Shown here in pieces: positions 15,356 through 24,987 of a stretch of DNA of 64,000 nucleotides; position 1 is the first letter of the stretch; every line of letters starts with the position of its first letter. The notes beneath the pieces were generated by a model. That model saw only the letters and a program-made list of their open reading frames with translations. It searched no databases and had not been told where the DNA came from. Position numbers and translations under genes: made by a program. The stretch spans positions 558,001 to 622,000 of the forward strand of contig JADJUW010000002.1 in the NCBI GenBank assembly GCA_016716835.1, given 5' to 3'. This stretch comes from Myxococcales bacterium (GTDB lineage: Bacteria; Myxococcota_A; Polyangia; Haliangiales; Haliangiaceae).

Positions 15356-17686
15356 ATGGACGTTAGGTGCGATCAATGTCAGACGGTCTACGAGCTGGAC
15401 GACGCACGGCTGAAACCGGGCGGCGTGACCGTCAAGTGCACCCAATGTCTTCACATCTTTCGCGTCGGTGAGACGTCGACGCGTGGGGGCGCCACCGATC
15501 CGATCGCGCTTGCGACCAACAACCCGGCGGCGCAAAATCCCGTGAGCGCCCCGCGCGGCCGGCAAAGTCGCAACACCAGCCTTGGATTTGGCGCGCCTAA
15601 CAATGCAGCCTCGTCCAAGCAATGGTTCGTCCGATTCGCCGACGGGGGCACGGCGACGTGTGCCGAACTTTCGACGTTGCAACAATGGATCGTCAGTGGA
15701 CGGGCCGATCGCGAAGCGTTTATTTCGCGCAATGAATCGACCTGGAAGCGGCTTGGCGACATTCCCGAGCTAGCGCCATACTTTAAGCTCGCCGACGAAT
15801 TGCATGCGGGCGCCGCGCCGTTGCCAGGACGCGTGCGGCCGGACGCGCGCCCATCGGGACGCGCGGCGAGCGAGAGCCAAGACACCGCCCAGCGCAAGCG
15901 TCCAAGTACGGCGGTACCGCAACCACTTGGGCCACAGGCGACCGAGCGCGTCTTTGGCGTGCCGGGCGTGGTCGCCGCGCAAGCGGGAGCCGCTTCGTCA
16001 CCGGCGGCGGCTGCGGCCGGCGAGCGCGCGGCGCGGCCGTCGCGTGCGTCGGTGCCGCCCCCGGTGCCCGCGGCCGCAATGGCAGCGGCGTCGGCAGCTG
16101 CGGCAGCCGGTGTACCTTCAACCTCGCGCGCTCACGAAATACGCCCAAACCCCGAGCCTGGGTTTCGCGGCCGCGCGCGTTTGGCACTAAATACCGACGC
16201 GCCGGCGGAAGCTGCCTTTGTGCGGCGCGACGCGGCGCGCAGCGAGCCTCCGCCTGACTATCCCGAGCTGCCAGGCTATGCGCGCGGCGGCGATTCGCGG
16301 CTCGGCAAGTGGATCGCCTTAGTCGCGGTGCTGGTGATCGTTGTGTCGGGGTTCGTGGTGGCGCGCATGCTTGGTTTTGGCGGGTCGTCGGGCTCGGGGC
16401 CGGTGGCGACGCCAATGACGTCGGGTGATGCCGCCGTGGGCGATGGCGCGCCGGCGCTAGATGGCGCGCAGGACGCCACCAATACCGCGACGTTGCTTGC
16501 GGAGGCCCTGGCGTCCTACGACGCCATCTTGGGGCGCGACGTCTTGGGTGAGCTCGAGGCTGCCGCGCTGGAGCTGGGAGCGGCCAGCGATGCAGCGGCG
16601 CAAGGCGCGCTGACAAACGCGCAGCGTCAAGGTCTGCAAGCGCGGATGCTTGTTGCCGTGGCTCAGCAACACTTTGATCTCGAAGCGTTAGCGGACGAAG
16701 CGGACAAGCGAGGGCGGCGCGATAAGGCGCAGGCCGCCTTGCTTGCGGCCGTGGCCGCCGCGCAGCGCGCGTTAAAAGAAGGCGCCAATCCCGATGCCTC
16801 GCTCGCGATGGCGGGGATCGCGAGGCTGCAAAAAAAACCAGCGCGCGAGGTCGAGACCTATTTGTCCGCGGCGGGCGCGCCCGCTTATGCGGTGGCCGTC
16901 GCCCTCGAACGCGCGATGGTGGGCATTCGCGATGGCGCGACGGCGGCGAGTCGAGCCGCGCTTGCCAAGCTGGAGGCACAAGGCGCCTCGGCGCGAGGTG
17001 AGGTTCGGCCGCAAGTTCGGTTGGCCATGGTGGCGGCGTTGGCGACCGAGACCGAGGCGGCGACTTCCACCGCGGCCGCGGTGCTGGCCGTGGTGCCTAC
17101 CCACGTTGTGGCGCGCCGCATCGCCGAGAAATTGCATGCCAACGTCGACAATGCGACGACGTCGGCGGATGGCGTCGTAACGAGCGACGGGCAGGGAGAA
17201 GAATCCTACGATCGCGTGCTGGCGCGCGCCGACCGCGCTGCCGAGTCCGATTGTCGGACAGCCATGCCGCTCTATCAAAAGGCCTTAGCCATGCGCCCCG
17301 CCAGCGTTGAGGCGCTTGCGGGTGCCGCCTTTTGCCATCTCTCGGCAAGCGAATTTGCGAGCGCGCACGCCAAGTTTCGCCAGGCGCTTGCGGTTTCCCG
17401 CAAGTTCGAGCCTGCGCTGCGCGGCGTTGCCGAGGCTTATGTGCAACAGGGCCGCACGGCCGAGGCCATCGCGGCGTACAAAGAGTACCTCGAAGTGTAT
17501 CCGGGCTCGGCAGTGGCCAAGCGCCAGCTCGATCGCTTGGGCGCCGCGGGTAGCGATCGACCAACGCCTACCCCTACGCCAACACCCGCACCCGACGCGC
17601 CATCGCCACCGCCCGTAACGCCGGTCGTCCCTGCCGATGCCGCAGCTACCGTGGAGCCGTCCGGCCCCGTCGCCTCACCTGACTAA
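15356..17686 (+). CDS. Zinc-ribbon / GYF-like / transmembrane / TPR protein
   Basis: 776 residues. The N-terminal MJ0042-type zinc ribbon has 'CDQCQTVYELDD' and 'VKCTQCLHIFRV' (two CxxC knuckles). Residues of about 100-145 resemble a GYF_2 domain ('KQWFVRFADGGTATCAEL', 'WKRLGDIPELAPYF'). A Pro/Ala-rich linker leads to one transmembrane helix near residue 325 ('WIALVAVLVIVVSGFVVA'). The C-terminal half holds TPR-like repeats ('ALPLYQKALAMRPASVEAL'-type segments and 'GRTAEAIAAYKEYLEVYPG') and a Pro/Thr tail. This architecture recurs in Myxococcota. Its role is unknown; a membrane-linked scaffold is likely. Confidence 0.85.
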   Translation: MDVRCDQCQTVYELDDARLKPGGVTVKCTQCLHIFRVGETSTRGGATDPIALATNNPAAQNPVSAPRGRQSRNTSLGFGAPNNAASSKQWFVRFADGGTATCAELSTLQQWIVSGRADREAFISRNESTWKRLGDIPELAPYFKLADELHAGAAPLPGRVRPDARPSGRAASESQDTAQRKRPSTAVPQPLGPQATERVFGVPGVVAAQAGAASSPAAAAAGERAARPSRASVPPPVPAAAMAAASAAAAAGVPSTSRAHEIRPNPEPGFRGRARLALNTDAPAEAAFVRRDAARSEPPPDYPELPGYARGGDSRLGKWIALVAVLVIVVSGFVVARMLGFGGSSGSGPVATPMTSGDAAVGDGAPALDGAQDATNTATLLAEALASYDAILGRDVLGELEAAALELGAASDAAAQGALTNAQRQGLQARMLVAVAQQHFDLEALADEADKRGRRDKAQAALLAAVAAAQRALKEGANPDASLAMAGIARLQKKPAREVETYLSAAGAPAYAVAVALERAMVGIRDGATAASRAALAKLEAQGASARGEVRPQVRLAMVAALATETEAATSTAAAVLAVVPTHVVARRIAEKLHANVDNATTSADGVVTSDGQGEESYDRVLARADRAAESDCRTAMPLYQKALAMRPASVEALAGAAFCHLSASEFASAHAKFRQALAVSRKFEPALRGVAEAYVQQGRTAEAIAAYKEYLEVYPGSAVAKRQLDRLGAAGSDRPTPTPTPTPAPDAPSPPPVTPVVPADAAATVEPSGPVASPD

Positions 17687-17692
17687 TCCTGG

Positions 17693-18442
17693 TTAGAAGG
17701 CCCGCGATTGCCCGCCATCGACGACAACGGTGGCACCATTTACCCATGACGCCGTCTCGCCGAGCAAAAACGCGACGACGTTGGCTATCTCGCGCGTGGT
17801 GCCAAAGCGCCCGCCCGGAATCTCTCGCGCGACAAATTGCTTGATGCCCTCCGGATCCGCCTCGGCGCGGCGATCCCAGCTGCTGCCGGAAAATCGTATC
17901 GATCCCGGCGCGACGGTGTTGACGCGAATGCCGTGGCTCGCCCAGTCCCGCGCCAACGCCTTGCCCATGGCGATGACGCCGGCCTTGGCGATGTTGTAGC
18001 CGGGCGCGCCTCCAGCCTCGCGACCAAAAATGGATCCGACGAGGACGATCGCGCCGGGGCGCTGCGCCGTCGCAAGCGCGCGCGCCGCGGCTTGCGCGAC
18101 CCGCATGGACGTCCATAGGTTTGCCGTGAGCGATTGCGCAAAATCATCGTCATCCATCTCGCGGGCATGGCGCGCAAAGGAACGCCCGACGTTGGCGACG
18201 ACGCCGTCAAAGGGGCCGTCGGCAAACGCGGCCGCGACGCCCTCCGCGGTGGCGACGTCGGCAACCAACGTCGTAAGGGTAGGGCTCGCCAACTCGGTGA
18301 CAAGCGTCGCCAGCCCATCCGCGCCGCGCGCGACCGCGGTGACGGCAGCGCCCTCGGCGAGCAACGTCTCGACGATCGCACGGCCAATGCCGCGCGATGC
18401 CCCAGCCACCAAGATGCGCTTGCCGCTAAGCCCTAGGTCCAT
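17693..18442 (-). CDS. SDR family oxidoreductase
   Basis: 249 residues. The classical short-chain dehydrogenase fold is shown by 'VAGASRGIGRAIVETL' (TGxxxGxG-type nucleotide site), 'VVANVGRS' (NNAG position, changed to ANVG), catalytic Ser in 'VLVGSIFGREAG', 'YNIAKAG' (YxxxK) and 'RVNTVAPGSI'. It is probably a 3-oxoacyl-ACP reductase-like or related NAD(P)H-dependent reductase. The specific substrate is not evident. It ends just after the convergent TPR gene. Confidence 0.9.
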   Translation of the reverse strand: MDLGLSGKRILVAGASRGIGRAIVETLLAEGAAVTAVARGADGLATLVTELASPTLTTLVADVATAEGVAAAFADGPFDGVVANVGRSFARHAREMDDDDFAQSLTANLWTSMRVAQAAARALATAQRPGAIVLVGSIFGREAGGAPGYNIAKAGVIAMGKALARDWASHGIRVNTVAPGSIRFSGSSWDRRAEADPEGIKQFVAREIPGGRFGTTREIANVVAFLLGETASWVNGATVVVDGGQSRAF

Positions 18443-18475
18443 GCCGCAACGCTACACGAAACCCACGGGACCACG

Positions 18476-18955
18476 CTACGCGTCGCCCTCGGCAAACAGC
18501 CCAAGCTGCTCGGCGCCGCCGCGGGGCAAGGGGCCGGCGTGAAAGCTCAGCTTGCCGCCATCGTCGAGATAGTTTATTTCGAGCCGCCGGGCGGCAATGG
18601 CATCGATCGCGGCGAGGCGCCGCAAGGTCTCTTGCACTAGCTCGGACCACCGCGTCGCCTTCTTGCCGGCGTCGAGCAGGCTCGCCTCGATGTCGCGCAC
18701 CAGCCGCCGCAGATCTTCGTCGCGCACCTCGGGACGACCCTTGCACACGCGTCGCAGCGCGCGCAGCATCTTGTCGCTGTCAAACGGCTGGAAATGGCCC
18801 GCCCGCTTTTCAACCCGCAGCGGCGGCGAACCTATTTTTTCATAGGTCGTAAAGCGACGCTTGCAAGTGCCGCACAGGCGCCGCCGACGCATGCCGTCGG
18901 TGCTCATGCGGGTCTCGCTGACTTGGCTGTCGCTGCCGCAATAGGGGCACTGCAC
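18476..18955 (-). CDS. nrdR: Transcriptional repressor NrdR
   Basis: 159 residues from the GTG at 18955, which places the first zinc-knuckle cysteine at the usual position ('VQCPYCGSDSQVSETR'). A second CxxC pair lies in 'RRRLCGTCKRRFTTYEK'. The ATP-cone starts near residue 46 ('LRVEKRAGHFQPFDSDKM'). NrdR senses nucleotides and represses ribonucleotide reductase genes. No nrd gene is in the window. The longer frame to 18985 adds ten residues outside the family and is rejected. Confidence 0.95.
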   Translation of the reverse strand: MQCPYCGSDSQVSETRMSTDGMRRRRLCGTCKRRFTTYEKIGSPPLRVEKRAGHFQPFDSDKMLRALRRVCKGRPEVRDEDLRRLVRDIEASLLDAGKKATRWSELVQETLRRLAAIDAIAARRLEINYLDDGGKLSFHAGPLPRGGAEQLGLFAEGDA

Positions 18956-19040
18956 GGCGCCACCGTAGCACACCGATAACGGCAACGGAATTTCGTGCCC
19001 GGCGGGCCACCCGGGGGCGCTTTTGCGCTATTTGATCGCC

Positions 19041-19808
<768 letters not shown>

Positions 19809-19851
19809 TCTGCGCTAGCTTTTCTTTGAGGCTTCCGGCAGGGTGCCCTTC

Positions 19852-21345
19852 ATGTCGACCCCGGACGAAAACGACCAGGGAGGTGAGGCCCCCGCGTTCG
19901 CCAGCGAGCTGCATCCAAGGCTGGCGCAGGAGGTAACCGCCGAAATTCGCGCGGTCGCCGAAAGCCGGGGCGAGGATTCGGCGGTCGTCGACATGACCGA
20001 GCTGCTCGCGCTCGATGAGCAGGTCGTCAGCCCCGCGTACGAGCCACTTTCTTTTGACGAACTCCGCGACGCGTGGGCGTTGCTCGACATTCAAGACAAA
20101 TCCAACGGCCTGCAGCTCCTAGATACCAAGGACAGCGAGGAGTTCTTCACCGCGCTGCCTTCCACCGATCAGGCCCAGTTGCTGCTCTTTTGGCGGCCGA
20201 ATCAGCGCCGCATGTGGCTGCGCATCCTCGAGCCCGATGACATTGCCGACGTCGTCCAGGCCGCCGAAGAGGACGAACGCGGCGCGCTGATGAACCTGCT
20301 CGATGCCCGCACGCGCAGCGAGGTGCATGCGCTGCTTACGTACGAGGACGACGAGGCCGGTGGCCTCATGAACCCGCGTTATGCGCGCCTGCGCCCGCAG
20401 ATGACCGTCGATGAGGCGATCAGCTATTTGCGGCGGCAGGCGCGTGGTCAGCTCGAAACCATTTATCACGCCTACGTGCTCGACGCCGACTCCAAGCTCA
20501 TTGGCGCGGTGTCGTTTCGCGAGCTTTTTATCGCCGATCCGCAAAAGACCGTCGCCGACGTCATGACCTCGGACGTGGTGTGCGTCACCGACGAGATGGA
20601 CCAGGAGACGGTCAGCCGCGTGTTTGCCGAAAACGATCTCAACACCATTCCCGTGGTTGACGCGCTTGGCGTCATGAAGGGCATCGTCACCGTCGACGAC
20701 ATCGTCGACGTGGTGCAGGAAGAGGCGACCGAGGACATCCAGAAATTCGGCGGTATGGCCGCGCTCGACGATCCGTACTTGCAGTCGTCGTGGCTGGAGA
20801 TGTTCAAAAAACGCGGGGTATGGTTGGTGGTGCTGCAACTGGGCGGCATGCTCACGGCCACCGCGCTTGGGCTATTTCAGCATCAAATCGAAACCGTCGC
20901 GCTGCTCACCTTGTTCATGCCGCTGATCATCGCCAGCGGCGGCAATTCGGGCTCGCAGGCGTCGACCCTGGTCATTCGCGCGATGGCACTCGGCGAAGTA
21001 CGCGCGGCCGATTGGTGGCGCGTCGCGCGGCGCGAGCTAATCATCGGGCTGTCGCTGGGGGGGCTGCTTGGCATCATTGGCTGGGTGCGCGTTTATGCGT
21101 GGGGCGCGATGGGGTGGCTCGATCAATACGGGCCGCAGGCGGCGCAATATCTCGCGTTCGCGCTCACGGTGGGCTTTAGCCTGGTTGGCGTGGTGATTTT
21201 TGGCACCATGGCGGGCGCGATGTTGCCGTTCGTGCTGCGCCGCCTCGGCGCCGATCCGGCGAGCGCCTCGGCGCCGTTCGTCGCGACGCTGGTCGACGTG
21301 ACGGGCCTGATTATTTATTTTCTGCTGGCGGGGCTGTTTTTGTAA
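19852..21345 (+). CDS. mgtE: Magnesium transporter MgtE
   Basis: 497 residues from the ATG at 19852, preceded by 'agggtg'; a GTG at 19843 is an alternative. The order is an N-terminal acidic MgtE_N domain, paired CBS domains ('VADVMTSDVVCVTDEM', 'NTIPVVDALGVMKGIVTVDDI'), then five membrane helices including 'LTLFMPLIIASGGNSGSQAS', the conserved pore/selectivity region of MgtE. MgtE is a Mg2+-gated channel of the inner membrane. The 3' end overlaps the convergent dihaem gene by 35 bp. Confidence 0.95.
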   Translation: MSTPDENDQGGEAPAFASELHPRLAQEVTAEIRAVAESRGEDSAVVDMTELLALDEQVVSPAYEPLSFDELRDAWALLDIQDKSNGLQLLDTKDSEEFFTALPSTDQAQLLLFWRPNQRRMWLRILEPDDIADVVQAAEEDERGALMNLLDARTRSEVHALLTYEDDEAGGLMNPRYARLRPQMTVDEAISYLRRQARGQLETIYHAYVLDADSKLIGAVSFRELFIADPQKTVADVMTSDVVCVTDEMDQETVSRVFAENDLNTIPVVDALGVMKGIVTVDDIVDVVQEEATEDIQKFGGMAALDDPYLQSSWLEMFKKRGVWLVVLQLGGMLTATALGLFQHQIETVALLTLFMPLIIASGGNSGSQASTLVIRAMALGEVRAADWWRVARRELIIGLSLGGLLGIIGWVRVYAWGAMGWLDQYGPQAAQYLAFALTVGFSLVGVVIFGTMAGAMLPFVLRRLGADPASASAPFVATLVDVTGLIIYFLLAGLFL

Positions 21346-22099
21346 CGGGCTGCGGCCGCACGAGCATGTGGCAGCCGGCGCAGGTCGAGAGCAACTCGCC
21401 ATACAGCGCGGCGCGTTCATCCTGATCCGTCAAGGCTTCCGCCTTGGTAGCGAGCTGCCTGATGTTGCTCGCCAGCGCACCGACGTCGCCGCGCGGTACG
21501 CCGCCGGCAGCGCCAACGGCATCTAGCTTGGTCGTCGCCAGCACCGCGGCCCCCTCGCGCCAGAGCGTATCGGACGGCCCTACAAGGCCATCCCACATGC
21601 GCGCCGCCGCCCACTGGTGGCGCTGCATCTGCGCGGGGAGCGCGTCACTAGCCTCGGGGGCTTCCGACCACGTAAAGGCGACGATCGCGCCCTGCGCTTG
21701 ATGGCAGCCTGCGCAGGCGCGTGCGAGCGCAGGCGCCACGGCCGCCGCGTTTGGCAGGTCTTTGGCTGCTGCGACGTTTTTCGCCGCAGTTTTAAGCGCG
21801 GCAACATAAGGCGCCCAGCCCTCGACCTCGGGTTCGACATGGCTGGAGAGCCACGTGGCATAGCCCTGGGCTTCCGCCAATTGGCCGCGCGCGATTGCAA
21901 GCTGCAGCGCAGAGACCACCGCGAAATGCTCACGCATGTGGGCCTTGATCTCGGGGCCTTTGGCGTCAGGCGGGACGGCGGCATCACGTGGAAGCGCCTT
22001 GCTTGCATCGGGTGGCGGCGGGGTCGGCTCATTTGGCTTGGCAGAGCCACACCCCGCTGCGGCGAGCAAGATCAGCAAAAGGCTAGAATTAGGTTTCAT
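21311..22099 (-). CDS. Dihaem cytochrome c-like lipoprotein
   Basis: 262 residues from the ATG at 22099. The N terminus 'LLLILLAAAGCGS' is a lipoprotein signal. Two CxxCH haem motifs are present: 'CAGCHQAQG' near the middle and 'CAGCHMLVRP' near the C terminus. The intervening part is helical, with Met residues that could be distal ligands ('HQWAAARMWDG'). It may be a periplasmic electron carrier. The start overlaps the upstream gene's stop by four bases, so the two are coupled. Confidence 0.85.
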   Translation of the reverse strand: MKPNSSLLLILLAAAGCGSAKPNEPTPPPPDASKALPRDAAVPPDAKGPEIKAHMREHFAVVSALQLAIARGQLAEAQGYATWLSSHVEPEVEGWAPYVAALKTAAKNVAAAKDLPNAAAVAPALARACAGCHQAQGAIVAFTWSEAPEASDALPAQMQRHQWAAARMWDGLVGPSDTLWREGAAVLATTKLDAVGAAGGVPRGDVGALASNIRQLATKAEALTDQDERAALYGELLSTCAGCHMLVRPQPVTKTAPPAENK

Positions 22100-22563
22100 G
22101 GCGTACCTTTCGGGCAGCCGCGTTTGGTGCGGCACGTGCCTTCGGGCCCCGCGCCTGGCGCGTTGGTCCGTTGGTAGTAAAATGGAATGACCGCGGTGGT
22201 GAAGCCGCCGCGTTGTGGGAACGACCACTTCTTGCTTAGCTTGCGCAGGCAAGCGTCGAGCCTAGCGAGCGGCTTTCCGACGACGCCGGGCGCCATAAAG
22301 GCAAAGCGGCGAATGTGGCCGTGGTGATGAATGACTAGCTCCAGTCGCAGCTCGCCCTTAACATCGGGGCCTTTGGCATGAGTAAGCCAGCACTTCTTCA
22401 CCTCGGGCACGTAGGGCTCAAAATACGTTTCGAGCTCTTTGGCGGTCAGCGAGGGCTTATCGGGCTGGTCGGGATTGGGAGTGGATTGCGCGAGGCTCGG
22501 ACCTGCTAGGCCCGCAAGCAGGGCCACCGCCCATCCCCAACGCAACAGCGTGCTTAGCGACAT
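22096..22563 (-). CDS. Secreted protein with AgmX/TonB-C-like domain
   Basis: 155 residues from the ATG at 22563; an ATG two codons earlier is also possible. A signal peptide ('WGWAVALLAGLAGPSLAQ') is followed by a compact domain with 'PYVPEVKKCWLTHAKG', 'VKGELRLELVIHHHGHIRRF' and 'LDACLRKLSKKWSFPQ', the pattern of the AgmX/PglI C-terminal (TonB-C-like) domain common in myxobacteria. It is coupled to the dihaem lipoprotein by an ATGA overlap. In Myxococcus, AgmX-type proteins are linked to gliding motility, but function here is not shown. Confidence 0.7.
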   Translation of the reverse strand: MSLSTLLRWGWAVALLAGLAGPSLAQSTPNPDQPDKPSLTAKELETYFEPYVPEVKKCWLTHAKGPDVKGELRLELVIHHHGHIRRFAFMAPGVVGKPLARLDACLRKLSKKWSFPQRGGFTTAVIPFYYQRTNAPGAGPEGTCRTKRGCPKGTP

Positions 22564-22717
22564 GGCCATACGTTACCACGTGCCGTAAGCGAGTCAGACG
22601 TCGGTGGACCGATAGTGCCTGGGGCCAACAGACTGCAGCTCGCACGCACCGCCGCAAGCGTGGAGATAGCCTCGCGGTGGCACGAGATTTGCTGCTGCTG
22701 GAGGTGAGAACTTAGTC

Positions 22718-23356
22718 GTGACCGCGGAAATTCCTTCGCCTTATTACGTTGTTGCCGCGCGCTCGCGCTGCCATCGGGCGTGGTGTGTGCTCTTGCTGGT
22801 GGGGTGTATTGTCCTGCCCGCGGCGGCGCATGCCGGGGCTCGGCGCAAGGCCAGTCCTGTCGCAACGGCGTTGGTTAAAAAGCATTACCCACGATCGGTT
22901 GCCGGGCGCATCGCCAAGGCGCTGCCAGCGCTGGCCGCGTCGTTGATTGCAGATCCCAAAGCGGGTGACGCGATAACCGTGTATCGCGGGCTCAGCGTGG
23001 CACCGCAACGATTTGTTGCCACCGGCGTTCGCGGCAAGGCGTCAAATCATTCCGAAAACGGTGAGATCTGGCTATCACGCAATCTTCGCACCGCCTTCGC
23101 CTACACCAAACGGGGCCGAAGCGCTGAAGGTACAATCCTCGAACTCAAGCTTCCGACGCGCATGTGGGCACCCGCGCGGTATGCGGCCGCCACGGAAAAC
23201 AGTTGGGTCCAGCGCACTGAGCTCCCCGATTTGACCCCCTTCATTTCGCGAATCGGTGTGATCGGCGCCGGCACACGTCTCAAGACCGTCAAATGGCATA
23301 CCTACGACGAGGCGAAGCGCTTAGGCCTGTTTAAATCACCACGGGCCACGCGTTAG
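22718..23356 (+). CDS. Secreted protein, possible ADP-ribosyltransferase-like fold
   Basis: 212 residues from the GTG at 22718. A signal-like hydrophobic segment is visible at about residues 21-39 ('AWCVLLLVGCIVLPAAAHA'). The body has 'ITVYRGLSV' (Arg90), 'GEIWLSRNLRTAFAY' (Ser120) and 'SWVQRTELPDLTPF' (Gln165, Glu168). These recall the R-S-E order of arginine-type ADP-ribosyltransferases and of polymorphic-toxin ART domains. The final motif is Q-x-x-E rather than the usual [QE]-x-E, so the assignment is only a structural guess. No immunity gene is obvious next to it. The gene overlaps the convergent CoA-transferase stop by four bases. Confidence 0.55.
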   Translation: MTAEIPSPYYVVAARSRCHRAWCVLLLVGCIVLPAAAHAGARRKASPVATALVKKHYPRSVAGRIAKALPALAASLIADPKAGDAITVYRGLSVAPQRFVATGVRGKASNHSENGEIWLSRNLRTAFAYTKRGRSAEGTILELKLPTRMWAPARYAAATENSWVQRTELPDLTPFISRIGVIGAGTRLKTVKWHTYDEAKRLGLFKSPRATR

Positions 23357-24492
23357 ACGTTGTTCGTCGTCACGCTGGTTAGCACGCCCGTGTGCTGGCC
23401 TTGCCGGGGGGCGGCAGTATCGGCGCGCGCCGGCGCGAGCGGTGTCCGCACATACGTAACTTCGCCGTAGCCGGGCAGGGCGTGGGCCGCGGCAACGTGC
23501 CGCGCCTGGTGCTGCGAGTGTCCCAGCAGCTCGTCGCGCAACAGCACGGGCTCGATGCAGACATCGGCAGTCGCGAAGAGCTCCTCCCACGCATGGCGGG
23601 GCTTGCTTGCAAACAGCGTCGCGAGTTGTTGCTTGGCGGTGGAGGCATCATCGGCGAGGACAAAGCCTGGTTGCTCGCGCCGCATAATCTCGACAAGCGC
23701 GGTGGCAAATTTTTCTTCCAGCGGCGCCACTGCGAGCGCCCCGCCGTCGCTGGTGGCATAGACTTGGTACGTCGCGGCACCTCCGGTGAGCCAGGCGTTG
23801 GCCTCGGCATCCGCCGCGCTGGCTGGAGGCGGGTCGGCCACGGCCAACTCTGCGGCGAGCAGCGCAAGCGCGCCCTCGGTCATCGACATGTCGAGATATT
23901 GGCCAATCCCGGTCTGCGTGCGCATGTAAAGCGCCGCCAAGATGCCTGCCAAGGGCCAGAGCGCACCGCCCACCAGATCGCCGATTTGTGCGCCTGGCAC
24001 GCCTGCCTGCGCGCCGGCCTGCCCATTGCCGAGCACGCCCGCGAGCGCAACGTAGTTGAGATCGTGACCCGCGCGATCGCGATAGGGGCCGGTTTGGCCG
24101 TAGCCGGTGATCGCGCAATAGATAAGCCGAGGGTTGATGGCGCGCAGGCTGCCGTCGTCGAGCCCCAGGCGCGCCATGACGCCCGGTCGAAAGCTCTCGA
24201 TGACGATGTCCGCCTTTCGGACAAGCTGCTTGCAGGCCTGCGCGCCCGCCTGGCTCTTCAGATCGAGCGCGACGCTTTGCTTGTTGCGGTTAAGCGCCAA
24301 GTAACGCGCGGACGTGTCGCCGACTAAGGGCGGCATGGTGCGCAGGTAGTCCCCGGCGCCGGTGTCCTCAACTTTTATGACCTCGGCGCCGAGATCGCCA
24401 AGCACCATCGAAAGATAAGGTCCCGGTAGCAGCCGCGAGAAATCTAAAACCGTTACACCGCGCAGCGCGCTCGCCAGGACTTGATTGTGCAT
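23353..24492 (-). CDS. CaiB/BaiF family CoA transferase
   Basis: 379 residues. The class III CoA-transferase signatures 'VLDFSRLLPGPYLSMVLGDL' and 'GAEVIKVED' lie at the N terminus. 'NRNKQSVALDLKS' and 'AGHDLNYVALAGVLG' follow, the latter with the catalytic aspartate. 'IGQYLDMSMTEGALAL' is also conserved. The family moves CoA between carboxylic acids; alpha-methylacyl-CoA racemases belong to the same fold. It is followed by an SCP2 protein, a pairing compatible with fatty-acid or sterol-like acyl-CoA metabolism. The substrate is unknown. Confidence 0.92.
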   Translation of the reverse strand: MHNQVLASALRGVTVLDFSRLLPGPYLSMVLGDLGAEVIKVEDTGAGDYLRTMPPLVGDTSARYLALNRNKQSVALDLKSQAGAQACKQLVRKADIVIESFRPGVMARLGLDDGSLRAINPRLIYCAITGYGQTGPYRDRAGHDLNYVALAGVLGNGQAGAQAGVPGAQIGDLVGGALWPLAGILAALYMRTQTGIGQYLDMSMTEGALALLAAELAVADPPPASAADAEANAWLTGGAATYQVYATSDGGALAVAPLEEKFATALVEIMRREQPGFVLADDASTAKQQLATLFASKPRHAWEELFATADVCIEPVLLRDELLGHSQHQARHVAAAHALPGYGEVTYVRTPLAPARADTAAPRQGQHTGVLTSVTTNNV

Positions 24493-24517
24493 GGCTGGCG
24501 GCGCGGGTTTGCGTCGC

Positions 24518-24865
24518 TTACGCGCGCGCGAGATCGACGATGGATTGCAGCTTCATGGCGAGCATCGGATCGCCCGTGACGAGCAGCTTGCCTTGGAAGT
24601 AAAGCTGCATCGCGGCCTGTGGGTCGGCGAGCATGGCTTGGAAGTCTTCGTTGGAGACCGAGATCGTGCACTGCGAGTTGCCGCCGTCGCCCTTGAGGCA
24701 AGTCGGTGGCGTGCTGGTGAGATCGACGGTCCATTCGCCGCCGCCGTCGCCGGTCACCTTGAAGCCGTAAATCGCGTTGATTTCCTTGGCTTTTTCTGGA
24801 AACTTCTTGAGGCCTTCGGGAATGAGTTGATCAAATAATTGGGTCGCAGATTGTGGCATGGTCAT
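24518..24865 (-). CDS. SCP2 sterol-binding domain protein
   Basis: 115 residues, a single SCP2-like lipid-carrier domain ('AIYGFKVTGDGGGEWTVDL', 'CTISVSNEDFQAMLADP', 'LYFQGKLLVTGDPMLAMKL'). These small proteins bind acyl chains or sterol-like lipids and often accompany fatty-acid oxidation enzymes. The CoA transferase follows 25 bp downstream on the same strand, so an operon is likely. Confidence 0.92.
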   Translation of the reverse strand: MTMPQSATQLFDQLIPEGLKKFPEKAKEINAIYGFKVTGDGGGEWTVDLTSTPPTCLKGDGGNSQCTISVSNEDFQAMLADPQAAMQLYFQGKLLVTGDPMLAMKLQSIVDLARA

Positions 24866-24987
24866 AGGATGTCCTTACGCGAGTGGCGTAGCCGAAGGGA
24901 TAACGCGTCAGGTGGCGCAGGGTCAAGCGAAACGCCATCGACTCTAGCCGCGTGATCGCTCGGAGCGATACGAGTAATTTATAATAA
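24866..24987. other. AT-rich spacer with two small palindromes
   Basis: Between glmU and the SCP2 gene (same strand) lie a perfect hairpin 'atcgct-cgg-agcgat' (about 24955-24969) and the palindrome 'gtaatttataataattac' (about 24975-24992). They could form the glmU terminator without a T-tract, or the SCP2 promoter region. No gene is seen. Confidence 0.3.
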
